From contig JAJYHP010000165.1 in assembly GCA_021784715.1 (NCBI GenBank), positions 1 to 22,237 on the forward strand: a stretch of 22,237 bases of DNA. Reading direction: 5' to 3'. Each line of letters starts with the position of its first letter. Position 1 is the first letter of the stretch. The notes under the pieces are model-generated. The model saw only the letters and a program-made list of their open reading frames with translations. It had not been told where the DNA came from and made no database searches. This document shows positions 6,451 to 13,907 of this stretch, in pieces. This stretch comes from a bacterium (GTDB lineage: Bacteria; Eremiobacterota; Eremiobacteria; Baltobacterales; Baltobacteraceae). The position numbers and the translations under genes are program-made.

Positions 6451-9397
6451 CGCGGCCGACACGACGCGCGGTCAATCGAGCTAAGAGCGCATTCTCCCGC
6501 AACTGTTCGGCGGTTGGGCTGACGAAAGAGGTTTGTAGCGATCCGATCTCGGTTTGGACGCGCTCGCGTAACCGATCGCGGAGAAAATCGTCGTCTTGGT
6601 CGGCATGCGGACTCGACGTCAGGCTCGCTCGTAAGGCGACAATTCGTGCAAGCAACGCCGTACGCCGCGCGCTCGGTGCCATCGCTTCGATCGTCGCCTG
6701 ACGTGCATCGAGCGCGTTGAGAGCGACGTCGATCTGCGAAAGCATTGCAAAGGCGCTTCGCGTGGCTTGCTGCGCGGCGCGATATGCGGCGAGCGGAGCA
6801 TGCATGCGCGGGTCGGCGGCAACGATGAGACGGCGCGAGAGCGTGCGCCCCTGAATCGTGAGTTTCACGGTATAGATTCCCGGCACCACCGAGGCGCCGC
6901 CGGAATAGCCGCGGTTCCAACGCGGAGCACGTTTCCACGGAACCGGGGGATCCTCGCTGAGATCCCAAATCACACGGTGGATGCCTGCGCCGTTCGCGAG
7001 ATCGTCGAGATGGCGGATCGCTCGTCCCTTCGCGTCGTCGATCTCGATCGTCGGAGCTTTAGCGCTCGCTGTGGACTGATAATAGGAAAAGATCGCCCCG
7101 TACGGCGCCGAGGCACCATCGGCGCGCGTGTTCCACCAGGAAACGTCGTTCAGCAAATAGGCTTTGCGCGGGGGAAAGAACGCGACCCCGCGACGCGCCG
7201 CACGCGCGAAACCCTGCAGTGCGGCGGCATCGTCGAGAACGTAGAGTCCGCGGCCGTGCGTTGCGACGAGAAGATCGTTGCGATCCGGCTGAACGACGAT
7301 CGCACGCACCGACACCGCCGGCATCGCATCGTTGATGCGCCTCCAGTGCGCGCCGCGGTCCCACGACGCTTCGATGCCGCGCTCCATACCAAGATAGAGC
7401 AGCCCGGAGGTACGTGGGTCCACCGTGATACACCGCGCGGATTCGAGCGGCAATCCGCGATCGATGCGGGTCCAGTGGGCGCCGTAATCGGTGGTTCGAA
7501 AAACGTATGGGCGCGCATCGCCGAGCATATGGGCATCTTCGATCGCATACGCCCACCCGGCTTTCCGCGGCGAAAGCGCGATCGAGGCGAAGCGTCCGAA
7601 GCGAACGGCGCCCTTCGGGGTGACGTTCGACCAGTGCTTGCCACCATCGCGCGTGAGTTGGATCAGCCCATCATCGGTGCCGATCCAGATCTCCCCACGC
7701 CGCAGCGACGAAGGCACGATCGTCAGGATCGTGTCGCTGGTCTCCGCGCCGGTGCCGTCGAGTGTGAGCCCGCCGGTCATTCGCTCGTGCGCGAGATCGT
7801 GGAGCGTAAGATCGGGGCTCTCCACCTGCCAATGCATGCCGCGATCGGTCGTGGCGAACAGCACGTTTCCGGCGGTGTAGAGTCGATGCGGATCGAAGGG
7901 ATCGAACGCCAGCGGCGTCTCCCAATTAAAGCGGTACCGTAACTCGGCGGGCGGAACGACATTCTGATCGCGAACGTACGGCGAGAGATCGCGCGTCTCG
8001 CCAGTGGCGAGATCGACCGATTGCAGCGTCGTGTCGTAGTTGCCGCCGGCAGAGGTCGTCCACACAAGATTGGGGTCGCTCGGGTCCGGATAGGCGGCCG
8101 TGCCGTCGCCGCCGCCGACGCTGCGCCACGCGCTCGAAGAAAAGCCGCTCGGGTCGGGCATCGCGACGTGCGCGCAATAGATCCCGTTATCTTGGAGCGG
8201 CACGCAGGCGCGGTAATTCCAGCCGTTTCCGACGCCGACACGATAGAGTTGCGAGATCGGCAGGGTCTTACGCCAGAGCCAGCGCTTCCCGCGGTCGTTG
8301 CTCATTGCCAGCCCGCCGTCGTCGGCTTCGAGAATGCGCACACCGTCGGAGGAGATCCACATATCGTGATGGTCGCCGTGCGTTCCGTGCCCCGTAATAT
8401 GCCAATGCAGCCCACCATCGCTGCTCTCGGTCAGATGGACCGAAGCCGACCAAAGATGGTTTTCATTCTGTGGATCGACCGTCAGATGCGAGAAATAAAA
8501 CGGGCGCTCGTCGATCGTCGAATCGTTACTAATGTTTCTCCAATGCGCGCCGCCGTCGCTGGAACGCCAGAGCAGCCCCTTGCGCGATTGCAAAAGTGCA
8601 TAGATACGCGCGGGGTTCGAGGGTGCAAACGCGATGGCGATGCGTCCCAACGGCCCGCGCGGTAAGCCCGGTGCCTGCACGCGCTGCCACGTGGCGCCAC
8701 CGTCGACCGAACGATAGAGCCCATCGAGCGGTCCGCCGCTATGAAGACTCCAGCCCGTTCGACGCATCGTCCAGGCGCCGGCGAGAATCTCACGGGGATT
8801 CTTTGGGTTCATCGCCATATCCGAAATGCCGGTCCGCCCGTCGAGAAAGAACGTGTGCCGCCAGGTTGCACCGCTATTTTCCGTGACGTAGATCCCGCGA
8901 TCGTTCGAAGCTGCAAACGGGTTTCCGAGCACGCCGACGACGACGTGCGCGGGGTTCGTGGGATCGACGAGAATCGTCGAGATCGAACTCTGCGGAAGCG
9001 CGAGCGATCGCACCCAACTCGCACCGGCGTTCGTGCTGCGATAGAGTCCATCTCCTAAAATAACGTCGTTGCGCGGATTTGCTTCACCCGTGCCGACCCA
9101 AATCGTCGCCGCGTTTGCAGGATCGATCGCCACGGCACCGATCGCGCTGACCGGTTCGCGATCGAAGATCGGCCGGAAGTGCAAGCCTCCGTCGTCGCTG
9201 CGCCAGAGGCCGCCGCCCGCGCTGCCGAGCAAGACCAGCATGGGGTCGACGTTGCTCCCCGCGACGCTGCTTGCGCGCCCACCGGAGATCGCCGGGCCGA
9301 CCGACCGCCAGGGAATCGATCCCAACGTCGGCGCTTCTCTCCCGGCGCCCGCGAGCGCGACGAGCAGGGTCGAGAGCAACACGAACGATCTCTTCAT
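6383..9397 (-). CDS. Secreted Asp-box (BNR/sortilin-type) beta-propeller protein, glycosyl-hydrolase-like
   Basis: A 1004-residue exported protein. The N-terminus MKRSFVLLSTLLVALAGAG is a signal peptide. The body holds about eleven Asp-box repeats of the pattern S/T-x-D-x-G-x-x-W/F (for example SDDGGLHF, SVDGGATW, SSDGGAHW, TRDGGKHW, TTDYGAHW, SWDRGAHW), typical of the 10-bladed Vps10/sortilin-like and xyloglucanase-type propellers annotated as glycosyl hydrolase or WD40/YVTN/BNR-like repeat protein. From about residue 730 the propeller ends. A beta-sandwich-like region follows (GIHRVIWDLSEDPP, then GIYTVKLTIQGRTLSRRL), as seen in many of these proteins, and a helical C-terminal tail. Proven enzymatic activity is rare in this family and I see no defining catalytic residues, so binding or a surface role is as likely as hydrolysis. 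A purine-rich GGAAAAGG precedes the ATG. Confidence 0.88.
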   Translation of the reverse strand: MKRSFVLLSTLLVALAGAGREAPTLGSIPWRSVGPAISGGRASSVAGSNVDPMLVLLGSAGGGLWRSDDGGLHFRPIFDREPVSAIGAVAIDPANAATIWVGTGEANPRNDVILGDGLYRSTNAGASWVRSLALPQSSISTILVDPTNPAHVVVGVLGNPFAASNDRGIYVTENSGATWRHTFFLDGRTGISDMAMNPKNPREILAGAWTMRRTGWSLHSGGPLDGLYRSVDGGATWQRVQAPGLPRGPLGRIAIAFAPSNPARIYALLQSRKGLLWRSSDGGAHWRNISNDSTIDERPFYFSHLTVDPQNENHLWSASVHLTESSDGGLHWHITGHGTHGDHHDMWISSDGVRILEADDGGLAMSNDRGKRWLWRKTLPISQLYRVGVGNGWNYRACVPLQDNGIYCAHVAMPDPSGFSSSAWRSVGGGDGTAAYPDPSDPNLVWTTSAGGNYDTTLQSVDLATGETRDLSPYVRDQNVVPPAELRYRFNWETPLAFDPFDPHRLYTAGNVLFATTDRGMHWQVESPDLTLHDLAHERMTGGLTLDGTGAETSDTILTIVPSSLRRGEIWIGTDDGLIQLTRDGGKHWSNVTPKGAVRFGRFASIALSPRKAGWAYAIEDAHMLGDARPYVFRTTDYGAHWTRIDRGLPLESARCITVDPRTSGLLYLGMERGIEASWDRGAHWRRINDAMPAVSVRAIVVQPDRNDLLVATHGRGLYVLDDAAALQGFARAARRGVAFFPPRKAYLLNDVSWWNTRADGASAPYGAIFSYYQSTASAKAPTIEIDDAKGRAIRHLDDLANGAGIHRVIWDLSEDPPVPWKRAPRWNRGYSGGASVVPGIYTVKLTIQGRTLSRRLIVAADPRMHAPLAAYRAAQQATRSAFAMLSQIDVALNALDARQATIEAMAPSARRTALLARIVALRASLTSSPHADQDDDFLRDRLRERVQTEIGSLQTSFVSPTAEQLRENALLARLTARRVGRVKAWLAGAGSPAARGRERSSER

Positions 9398-9479
9398 CCT
9401 TTTCCGCTTGGCGATCCGATTGCGAAAACCATCCGTTCTGCGGGGGGAAGCCCTCGTATGCGGAACTTATCGGGTCGCC

Positions 9480-10499
9480 ATGAGTTGCGAATGCCGACGC
9501 CCGATCGAACCGACGCTCAGCCAACGCACGGTCTTGCTCCTGCGGACCGAAAACGACCACCTTCGCGCAAAGATCGCCGACGCGCTTCCTCATGCCGTTC
9601 CCGAACGTTCGTGGATGCGCATCACCGATTCCGAAGAAGGATTGCGCGCACAGATTCTCGCGCTCGCCGAAAGCGTTACGGCGATCGAATCGGAGAGCCT
9701 GCATGCATTGTTGTTAGGCCACAACGAGGAGCTCAGCCTCGACCGTGCGTTCGAGAGCATTCCGTTCTCGGTCTTACATCGTCGGGTGAAATATGCTTGG
9801 CTCGAGCGAGCGATCTCCACCAGCGCGTTCTCCACGCATTTTCAACCGATCTTTCATGCCGCCGAACCAACGCGCATCTTTGCACGGGAAGCGCTCTTGC
9901 GGATCGCCGATCCGCAGATGCCGATCGACCGCATTTTTTCCGTCGCGCAAGAGATGCGGCTCGCACCCGCGCTCGACCGCATCGCTCGCGAAGGAGCGAT
10001 CGACGCATTTGCATCGGCGCATTTCGACGGTAAGCTCTTCATGAATTTCCTCCCCTCGTCGATCTACGACCCGGTCGCCTGCCTGGCGACAACCTTTGCC
10101 GCTTTAGATCGCAACGGAATCGCCTACGACCGCGTGGTGATGGAGGTTGTCGAGAGCGAGCGCATCGCCGATATCGAACATCTTCGGCGCGTGCTCGATT
10201 TCTATCGCGAACGCGGCGTCGCCGTCGCGCTCGACGATCTCGGTTCCGGTTTTTCATCCCTGACGATGCTCGGGCTTCTGCGCCCCGACTACGTAAAACT
10301 CGATATCGAACTCATCTCGGAGATTCATCTCGATCCATTCAAAGCAACGCTCGCGCACCGATTGATCGAAATGGCGAAGGAACTCGACCTCTCGATTATT
10401 GCCGAGGGAATCGAGACGGCCGAAGAACTCGCGTGGGTCGCCGAGCGCGGCGTCGATTTCGTCCAAGGTTTTCACCTCGCCCGGCCGGCGGCCGCATAA
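9480..10499 (+). CDS. Stand-alone EAL-domain protein, probable cyclic-di-GMP phosphodiesterase
   Basis: The 339-residue product has an N-terminal region of about 110 residues with no recognised domain (Cys3 and Cys5 at the start, then helical) followed by a complete EAL domain. Residues known to bind metal or substrate in this family are present: Glu137 of the EAL motif (REALLR), Asn189 (MNFLP), Glu222 (MEVVESE, where the family usually has ExTE), Asp252-Asp253 (LDDLGSGFSS), Lys273 (VKLD), the catalytic-base-linked Glu309 (IAEGIET) and Gln329 (VQGFHLARP). It should hydrolyse c-di-GMP to pGpG. There is no GGDEF partner and no transmembrane segment, so it is soluble. I chose ATG 9480; the open frame extends upstream but into the divergent propeller gene. 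The stop is immediately followed by a strong hairpin. Confidence 0.9.
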   Translation: MSCECRRPIEPTLSQRTVLLLRTENDHLRAKIADALPHAVPERSWMRITDSEEGLRAQILALAESVTAIESESLHALLLGHNEELSLDRAFESIPFSVLHRRVKYAWLERAISTSAFSTHFQPIFHAAEPTRIFAREALLRIADPQMPIDRIFSVAQEMRLAPALDRIAREGAIDAFASAHFDGKLFMNFLPSSIYDPVACLATTFAALDRNGIAYDRVVMEVVESERIADIEHLRRVLDFYRERGVAVALDDLGSGFSSLTMLGLLRPDYVKLDIELISEIHLDPFKATLAHRLIEMAKELDLSIIAEGIETAEELAWVAERGVDFVQGFHLARPAAA

Positions 10500-10537
10500 G
10501 AACGAAACACCCCGAGCCGTATCCGGCGAGCGGGGTG
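10495..10537 (-). terminator. Intrinsic terminator after tRNA-Ser(CGA), shared with the convergent EAL gene end
   Basis: CACCCCG (10508-10514) pairs with CGGGGTG (10531-10537), and inside it GCCG (10516-10519) pairs with CGGC (10524-10527) around a TATC loop. On the minus strand the hairpin is followed by TTTCGTTCTTAT, a T-rich tail, 14 bases beyond the tRNA 3' end. On the plus strand no T tract follows, but the hairpin also lies just after the EAL gene stop. Confidence 0.6.
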
Positions 10538-10551
10538 CTCCATGTTGAACG

Positions 10552-10642
10552 TGGCGGAGAGGGAGAGATTCGAACTCTCGAGACGCTCATCACGTCTGCC
10601 CGCTTTCGAGGCGGGTGCCTTCAACCACTCGACCACCTCTCC
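10552..10642 (-). tRNA. tRNA-Ser (anticodon CGA)
   Basis: Class II tRNA on the minus strand: acceptor GGAGAGG/CCTCTCC, anticodon stem CCCGC/GCGGG around loop CTCGAAA with anticodon CGA (complement of 10606-10608), a long paired variable arm (GACGTGATGAGCGTC), and T-arm with TTCGAAT. The discriminator is G and CCA is encoded. It reads UCG. It lies 28 bases downstream of tadA. Confidence 0.96.
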
Positions 10643-10670
10643 GTATTGCGGTGCGGTTGCGCCGCCCGTA

Positions 10671-11138
10671 CTACCCCGACGCGCCGCGATTCCCTTCCCG
10701 GCGAGCGCGAAAGAATGCCACGAGTTGCGCGGAAGCCTCTTCCTCCATTAGCCCGACGAGTACCTCGGGGCGATGATTGGTCTTCGGCGACCGAAGAATT
10801 TCGAACGTCCCACCGTCGGCACCACCTTTGGGATCGCTCGCCGCGTAGACGACGCGCCCGACGCGCGCCGCGACGATCGCGCCGGCGCACATAACGCAGG
10901 GTTCCTTCGTGCAATAGAGCGTCGCGTCGTGCAGACGCCAACGCCCGAGAACGCGCGACGCTTCGACGATCGCCAACAGCTCCGCGTGAGCGGTTGCGTC
11001 ATTTGTCGCCTCTTTGCGGTTCCAACGTTCGATCGTGAGGTCCCCGACGCAGAGGACGGCGCCGACCGGGACGTCGCCCTCACGTTCGGCGAACGAGGCG
11101 AGTTCGATCGCTCGCTGCATGTACTCGCGGTCGGTCAT
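10671..11138 (-). CDS. tadA: tRNA-specific adenosine deaminase TadA
   Basis: A 155-residue zinc-dependent deaminase that converts A34 to inosine in tRNA-Arg(ACG), allowing one tRNA to read CGU, CGC and CGA. The zinc and catalytic site is complete: His51 and Glu53 in TAHAE (49-53), and Cys81 and Cys84 in EPCVMCAGAI (79-88). DVPVGAVL near the N-terminus and ATNDATAHAE are typical of TadA rather than guanine deaminase. Length matches the family. The ATG lies nine bases after the 3' end of tRNA-Arg(CCG), so it is probably expressed from a mixed tRNA-mRNA transcript. The substrate tRNA-Arg(ACG) gene is about 620 bases upstream on the same strand. Confidence 0.95.
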   Translation of the reverse strand: MTDREYMQRAIELASFAEREGDVPVGAVLCVGDLTIERWNRKEATNDATAHAELLAIVEASRVLGRWRLHDATLYCTKEPCVMCAGAIVAARVGRVVYAASDPKGGADGGTFEILRSPKTNHRPEVLVGLMEEEASAQLVAFFRARREGNRGASG

Positions 11139-11147
11139 GAAGATTCT

Positions 11148-11221
<74 letters not shown>

Positions 11222-11234
11222 AGGCGCGTCGTCC

Positions 11235-11468
11235 CTACCCGGCCTCCGGCGGTACGCCGGGGCTGGGAATATGTTTGAAAAGATCGAGTTTATGATCGAC
11301 GAGGCCACGATAGAATTTGCGCACGCAATCGGGATGTCCGAAGAAATAGGTGCGCGCATAAGCGAGATCGTCGCCGGAGCTGTCCGGGACGTAATGCGAG
11401 AGTTCGATCTCTTCCATCTGCGAGCGATCGACGGGATGCGGACAGAAGTCGCATGGAATCGTTGACAT
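11235..11468 (-). CDS. Small C-C-H-C cysteine protein of unknown function within the tRNA cluster
   Basis: A 77-residue protein I do not assign to a family. It begins MSTIPCDFC with a CxxC pair (Cys6, Cys9), and later has GHPDC (His45, Cys48), giving a CxxC...HxxC arrangement that could hold one zinc ion as a small treble-clef or zinc-finger fold. The middle (EIELSHYVPDSSGDD) is acidic, and the C-terminus is helical then proline-rich. The start is well supported: on the minus strand AGGGGAGATC lies a short distance before the ATG, one of the best Shine-Dalgarno sequences in the window. It is flanked by the CAT-anticodon tRNA upstream and tRNA-Arg(CCG) 13 bases downstream, so it is likely co-transcribed with tRNAs and tadA. 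Confidence 0.7.
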   Translation of the reverse strand: MSTIPCDFCPHPVDRSQMEEIELSHYVPDSSGDDLAYARTYFFGHPDCVRKFYRGLVDHKLDLFKHIPSPGVPPEAG

Positions 11469-11531
11469 CGCCTGATCTCCCCTATGACACGAAGGCGCGG
11501 CCGCCGCGAGGGCGACCGCTCCCCGTTAAAT

Positions 11532-11603
11532 TGACTCGGGGGTGATTTGAACACCCGACCAAGGGCTTATGAGTCCCCTGCTCTACCGCTGAGCTACCGA
11601 GCC
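11532..11603 (-). tRNA. tRNA with CAT anticodon (elongator Met or lysidine-modified Ile2)
   Basis: Cloverleaf on the minus strand: acceptor GGCTCGG/CCGAGTC, D-arm AGCTCAGCGGTAGAGC, anticodon loop CTCATAA, variable region TTGGTC, T-arm CGGGTGTTCAAATCACCC. Discriminator A; CCA is not encoded. The anticodon stem lacks the three G-C pairs next to the loop that mark initiator tRNA. The loop context ACTCATAAGCCCTTGGTC resembles tRNA-Ile2 of E. coli, whose C34 is changed to lysidine by TilS, but an elongator tRNA-Met cannot be excluded by eye. Confidence 0.92.
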
Positions 11604-11636
11604 GTGATCGGTTCATAACCGGAGATACGACAACGT

Positions 11637-11665
11637 ACTCTACCAGCCCCCCGCCCGAGGTTCAA
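11637..11665 (-). promoter_or_regulatory. Candidate sigma70 promoter for the CAT-anticodon tRNA
   Basis: On the minus strand TTGAAC (11660-11665) and TAGAGT (11637-11642) are separated by exactly 17 bases; each matches four of six consensus bases for the -35 and -10 elements. Transcription would begin near 11630, leaving a leader of about 27 bases with a small hairpin (CGGTT/AACCG) before the tRNA. It may also drive the small Cys gene, tRNA-Arg(CCG), tadA and tRNA-Ser(CGA), as no good terminator separates them. Confidence 0.5.
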
Positions 11666-11710
11666 GGGGGAAGGTCGAGAACGAGCGATCGCAGTGCCGC
11701 ACAGTACCGG

Positions 11711-11746
11711 CAACGAAGGCGAGCACGCACGTGCTCGCCTTCGTTG
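11711..11746 (-). terminator. Perfect 16-bp inverted repeat downstream of tRNA-Arg(ACG)
   Basis: CAACGAAGGCGAGCAC (11711-11726) and its exact reverse complement (11731-11746) flank the four-base loop GCAC. It begins seven bases after the 3' end of tRNA-Arg(ACG) on the minus strand, the right place for a transcription terminator or an RNA processing signal. No T tract follows on either strand, so a classical intrinsic terminator is only one reading. Confidence 0.5.
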
Positions 11747-11753
11747 ATTGATC

Positions 11754-11827
11754 TGCGGTCGGAGGGACTCGAACCCCCAACCTACAAGTTCGTAGCCTGT
11801 TGCTCTATCCAATTGAGCTACGACCGC
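11754..11827 (-). tRNA. tRNA-Arg (anticodon ACG), TadA substrate
   Basis: Cloverleaf on the minus strand: acceptor GCGGTCG/CGACCGC, D-arm AGCTCAATTGGATAGAGC, anticodon stem ACAGG/CTTGT around CTACGAA with anticodon ACG, T-arm GGGGGTTCGAGTCCCTC. Discriminator A; CCA is not encoded. In bacteria A34 of this tRNA is deaminated to inosine by TadA, whose gene lies nearby in the same cluster. Confidence 0.96.
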
Positions 11828-11902
11828 ACATCGCCGCCTGAGACGACCGCCCATGATACGCGGCCGGCTTTTCCTATCCCTGCTCTCTGCGGGGAGTGGA
11901 TT

Positions 11903-11992
11903 CGGAGAGAGAGGGATTCGAACCCTCGATACGACTTGACATCGTATAACGGTTTAGCAAACCGCCGCCTTCAGCCGCTCGGCCATCTCTCC
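11903..11992 (-). tRNA. tRNA-Ser (anticodon GCT)
   Basis: Class II tRNA on the minus strand: acceptor GGAGAGA/TCTCTCC, anticodon loop TTGCTAA with anticodon GCT, a long variable arm (TACGATGTCAAGTCGTA), T-arm GAGGGTTCGAATCCCTC. Discriminator G; CCA is not encoded. It reads AGC and AGU. It is the first tRNA of the minus-strand cluster. Confidence 0.96.
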
Positions 11993-12007
11993 ATCGCGGC
12001 GCCGCAG

Positions 12008-12036
12008 ACTATACCACGACCGCGCACCGCTCACCT
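12008..12036 (-). promoter_or_regulatory. Candidate promoter for tRNA-Ser(GCT)
   Basis: TATAGT on the minus strand (12008-12013) lies 15 bases before the tRNA 5' end and matches five of six bases of the -10 consensus. The position 17 bases upstream (AGGTGA, 12031-12036) is a poor -35 element, so read-through from the doxX operon is also possible. Confidence 0.35.
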
Positions 12037-12053
12037 ATCTCTTTGGCAGAAAC

Positions 12054-12626
12054 TCACTCGCGGGGCGCGCTCGCCTCTTCGAGCGGTGGTTCTTCGACGA
12101 ACTCTGCCTCGATCGGAGCTGTCGCCGCAGCGTGCGCGGCCGGCGCGGTGGCAGGGCGTGGGCGAAGCGCGTAGAGGATTGCATCGACGCCGAGCGGGCG
12201 GCCGAGCGGTAGCAGCAAGCAGAGTGCGCTGAGGACGATCGAAAAGCCGTCGATCCCGGTCCAGGCGGCGACAGAACCGAGCCCGCCCTTCGAAGCGAGG
12301 TAGTTCAGGCCGAGGAGGATTCCGACTCCGCCGGCAAAGCGGGTGAATATCCCGAGTGCGAGGGCGCACCCCACCAAAACCTCACCCGAACGGACGAGTT
12401 CGGCGAAGAGCCGTTCGTGCGGCACGACAACTCCCACCAAGAAGCCGTGATAGGCTCCGGAGGTGTGCGCCACAGCCTGCGCGAGGTAGGTCGCCATCAG
12501 CCCGGTCGGCGGCAAGAACGTGGCGGGATGGAGAAACTTCTCGATCCCGTAGGCGAGCCAAAAGAACCCGGCATAGAGCCGGAACGCGGTGAGCACCACC
12601 GCGTAATGACGGTTACTCGGTAACAC
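12054..12626 (-). CDS. DoxX-family integral membrane protein
   Basis: About 190 residues with four predicted membrane segments: AVVLTAFRLYAGFFWLAYGIEKF, a segment around LVGVVVPHERLFAELVRSGEVLVGCALALGIF, FAGGVGILLGLNYLA, and GFSIVLSALCLLLPLG. The pattern RxxxGxxWLxxGxxKFLHP and the GEVLVGxALxLG motif are typical of DoxX/DoxD-like quinol-oxidase-subunit-related proteins, whose roles (thiosulfate or other redox functions, oxidative stress) vary. The C-terminal 40 residues are Ala/Pro/Glu-rich and probably cytoplasmic. I chose GTG 12626, preceded by GAGGA, because the frame upstream to ATG 12665 lies wholly inside the DUF1292 gene; the chosen start overlaps that gene's end by 14 bases. Last gene of the long minus-strand series. 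Confidence 0.82.
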   Translation of the reverse strand: MLPSNRHYAVVLTAFRLYAGFFWLAYGIEKFLHPATFLPPTGLMATYLAQAVAHTSGAYHGFLVGVVVPHERLFAELVRSGEVLVGCALALGIFTRFAGGVGILLGLNYLASKGGLGSVAAWTGIDGFSIVLSALCLLLPLGRPLGVDAILYALRPRPATAPAAHAAATAPIEAEFVEEPPLEEASAPRE

Positions 12627-12915
12627 CTTCGTCGGATTCCTCGGCAAAGAGCAAAAACTCGTCAAGGATTTCCTGCGCGAGCTCGTCGTCTTCGAGGAGG
12701 TTGCCGACGCTGTCGGTCACGATGAACTCGGCTTCTTCCTCACCCTCGCCCTCGTCGCTGCCGTGAACGAGCACTGCATAGGTCTCGCCGCTCTCCTCGT
12801 CGGCAAGCGTGCCGACGACTTCAAATTCCAGCGAGCGCCCGTCGTCGGTCTCGATGGTGAGAAGTTCCTTCAGTTCGAGGGGTTTGCTCGGGGCGGGGCT
12901 GTTATGGTCGGACAT
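12613..12915 (-). CDS. DUF1292 (YrzB-like) acidic protein
   Basis: A 100-residue very acidic protein: an N-terminal proline-containing leader, then LLTIETDDGRSLEFEVVGTLADEESGETYAVLVHG, the beta-strand pattern of the DUF1292/YrzB family, and a C-terminal helix DDELAQEILDEFLLFAEE. Function is unknown. In Bacillus subtilis the homologue (yrzB) lies between ruvX (yrrK) and mltG (yrrL); here it follows mltG by eight bases and ruvX precedes mltG, so the association is conserved although the order differs. Its end overlaps the doxX start. Confidence 0.85.
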   Translation of the reverse strand: MSDHNSPAPSKPLELKELLTIETDDGRSLEFEVVGTLADEESGETYAVLVHGSDEGEGEEEAEFIVTDSVGNLLEDDELAQEILDEFLLFAEESDEGVTE

Positions 12916-12923
12916 AACCTCTC

Positions 12924-13907
12924 CTATCGTTCGTAGCGGGCGATATTCGCCGTCTGCTCGGCGAGCGTTGCGGCGAAAACGTGACTCCCGTCCCCCTTCG
13001 CGACATAATAAAGAAAATCAGTCTTGGCCGGGTGGAAAGCGGCCTCGATCGAGGCGCCCCCCGGGTTGGCGATCGGCCCGGGCGGTAACCCCGAGTGCAA
13101 GTACGTATTATACGGCGAGCGTACGCGAAGATCGGCATAGGTCAGCGAGCTGCGATGATGCGGCAACGCGTATTCGATCGTCGCATCGATCTGTAACGGC
13201 ATCCCCAAGCGTAAGCGATTGTAGATGACGCTTGCGATCAACGGACGGTCGCGATCGATCTTCGCTTCGCGCTCGATCATCGAGGCGATCGTTATCGCAC
13301 CGACGAGCGAGACGTGCAATCGCTTCGCACGCTCGAGCGCGTCGGCAGGCAGCTCTTGGCGGAAACGTGCGAGCATCTGCGCTTCGATCGCTTCGGGCGT
13401 CGCAGCGATCGGAATCAAGTAGGTGTCCGGGAAAAGAAACCCCTCAAGCCCGGTGATGCGCACGCCGTCGATAACGGCAGTATCGTCTTTGAAGGCGCGT
13501 TCCAAGGTCGTCGCGTCGCCGAGCCCATGTCGAGCGAGCCGTTGTGCGATCTGACGATCCGTGAAGCCTTCGGGAATCGTCACCCGAATCGAGTTGCGTC
13601 CACCGGCGAGCAAGCGATCGAGTAGTGCCGCGGTATCGAGGTGCGCCTGAAAGCGATAGCGCCCGGCGCGAATCTCCGCGCTGGCACCCCGGACCCGCGC
13701 GAGCGCTCGCAGCAGCCAAGGATGGCGCGTGACGCCGGAGCGAACCAGCGATGCGACGATGCTATCGAAATCGCTTCCGGGTGCGATAAGCACGGTGGTC
13801 TTTCGCAAGGGCAAGCCCCGATCGCCCAGTAATCCGTACGCCCCATAGGCGACCAAACACGACAGAGCGATCGCTACGAGCGAAAAGAGAACGGAGCGAA
13901 AACGCAT
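12924..13907 (-). CDS. mltG: Endolytic murein transglycosylase MltG
   Basis: A 327-residue inner-membrane lytic transglycosylase that cuts nascent peptidoglycan strands and is thought to set glycan chain ends. An N-terminal membrane anchor (residues about 5-27) is followed by a LysM-like region (VLIAPGSDFDSIVASLVRSGV) and the YceG domain. Family signatures: IRVTIPEGFTDRQIAQRL, LEGFLFPDTYLIP, the catalytic-Glu segment ASMIEREAKIDRDRPLIASV, IYNRLRLGMPLQIDATIEYA, SPYNTYLHSGLPPGPIANPG and the C-terminal DFLYYVAKGDGSHVFA. Full length. The start is directly adjacent to the end of ruvX (no gap), so translational coupling is likely. Confidence 0.96.
   Translation of the reverse strand: MRFRSVLFSLVAIALSCLVAYGAYGLLGDRGLPLRKTTVLIAPGSDFDSIVASLVRSGVTRHPWLLRALARVRGASAEIRAGRYRFQAHLDTAALLDRLLAGGRNSIRVTIPEGFTDRQIAQRLARHGLGDATTLERAFKDDTAVIDGVRITGLEGFLFPDTYLIPIAATPEAIEAQMLARFRQELPADALERAKRLHVSLVGAITIASMIEREAKIDRDRPLIASVIYNRLRLGMPLQIDATIEYALPHHRSSLTYADLRVRSPYNTYLHSGLPPGPIANPGGASIEAAFHPAKTDFLYYVAKGDGSHVFAATLAEQTANIARYER

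Noticed and set aside
6767..7942. 391-codon plus-strand open frame inside the propeller gene
   Set aside because: Arg-rich shadow antisense to the Asp-box repeats; no motif or ribosome-binding site.
9069..9479. Upstream extension of the EAL frame by 137 codons
   Set aside because: The extension lies antisense to the signal-peptide end of the propeller gene and has Arg/Pro/Ala-rich shadow composition; ATG 9480 clears the neighbour.
11877..11895. Hairpin TCCCTGC/GCGGGGA after tRNA-Ser(GCT) as a terminator
   Set aside because: On the transcribed strand it has a C-A mismatch and is followed by an A-rich rather than T-rich stretch.
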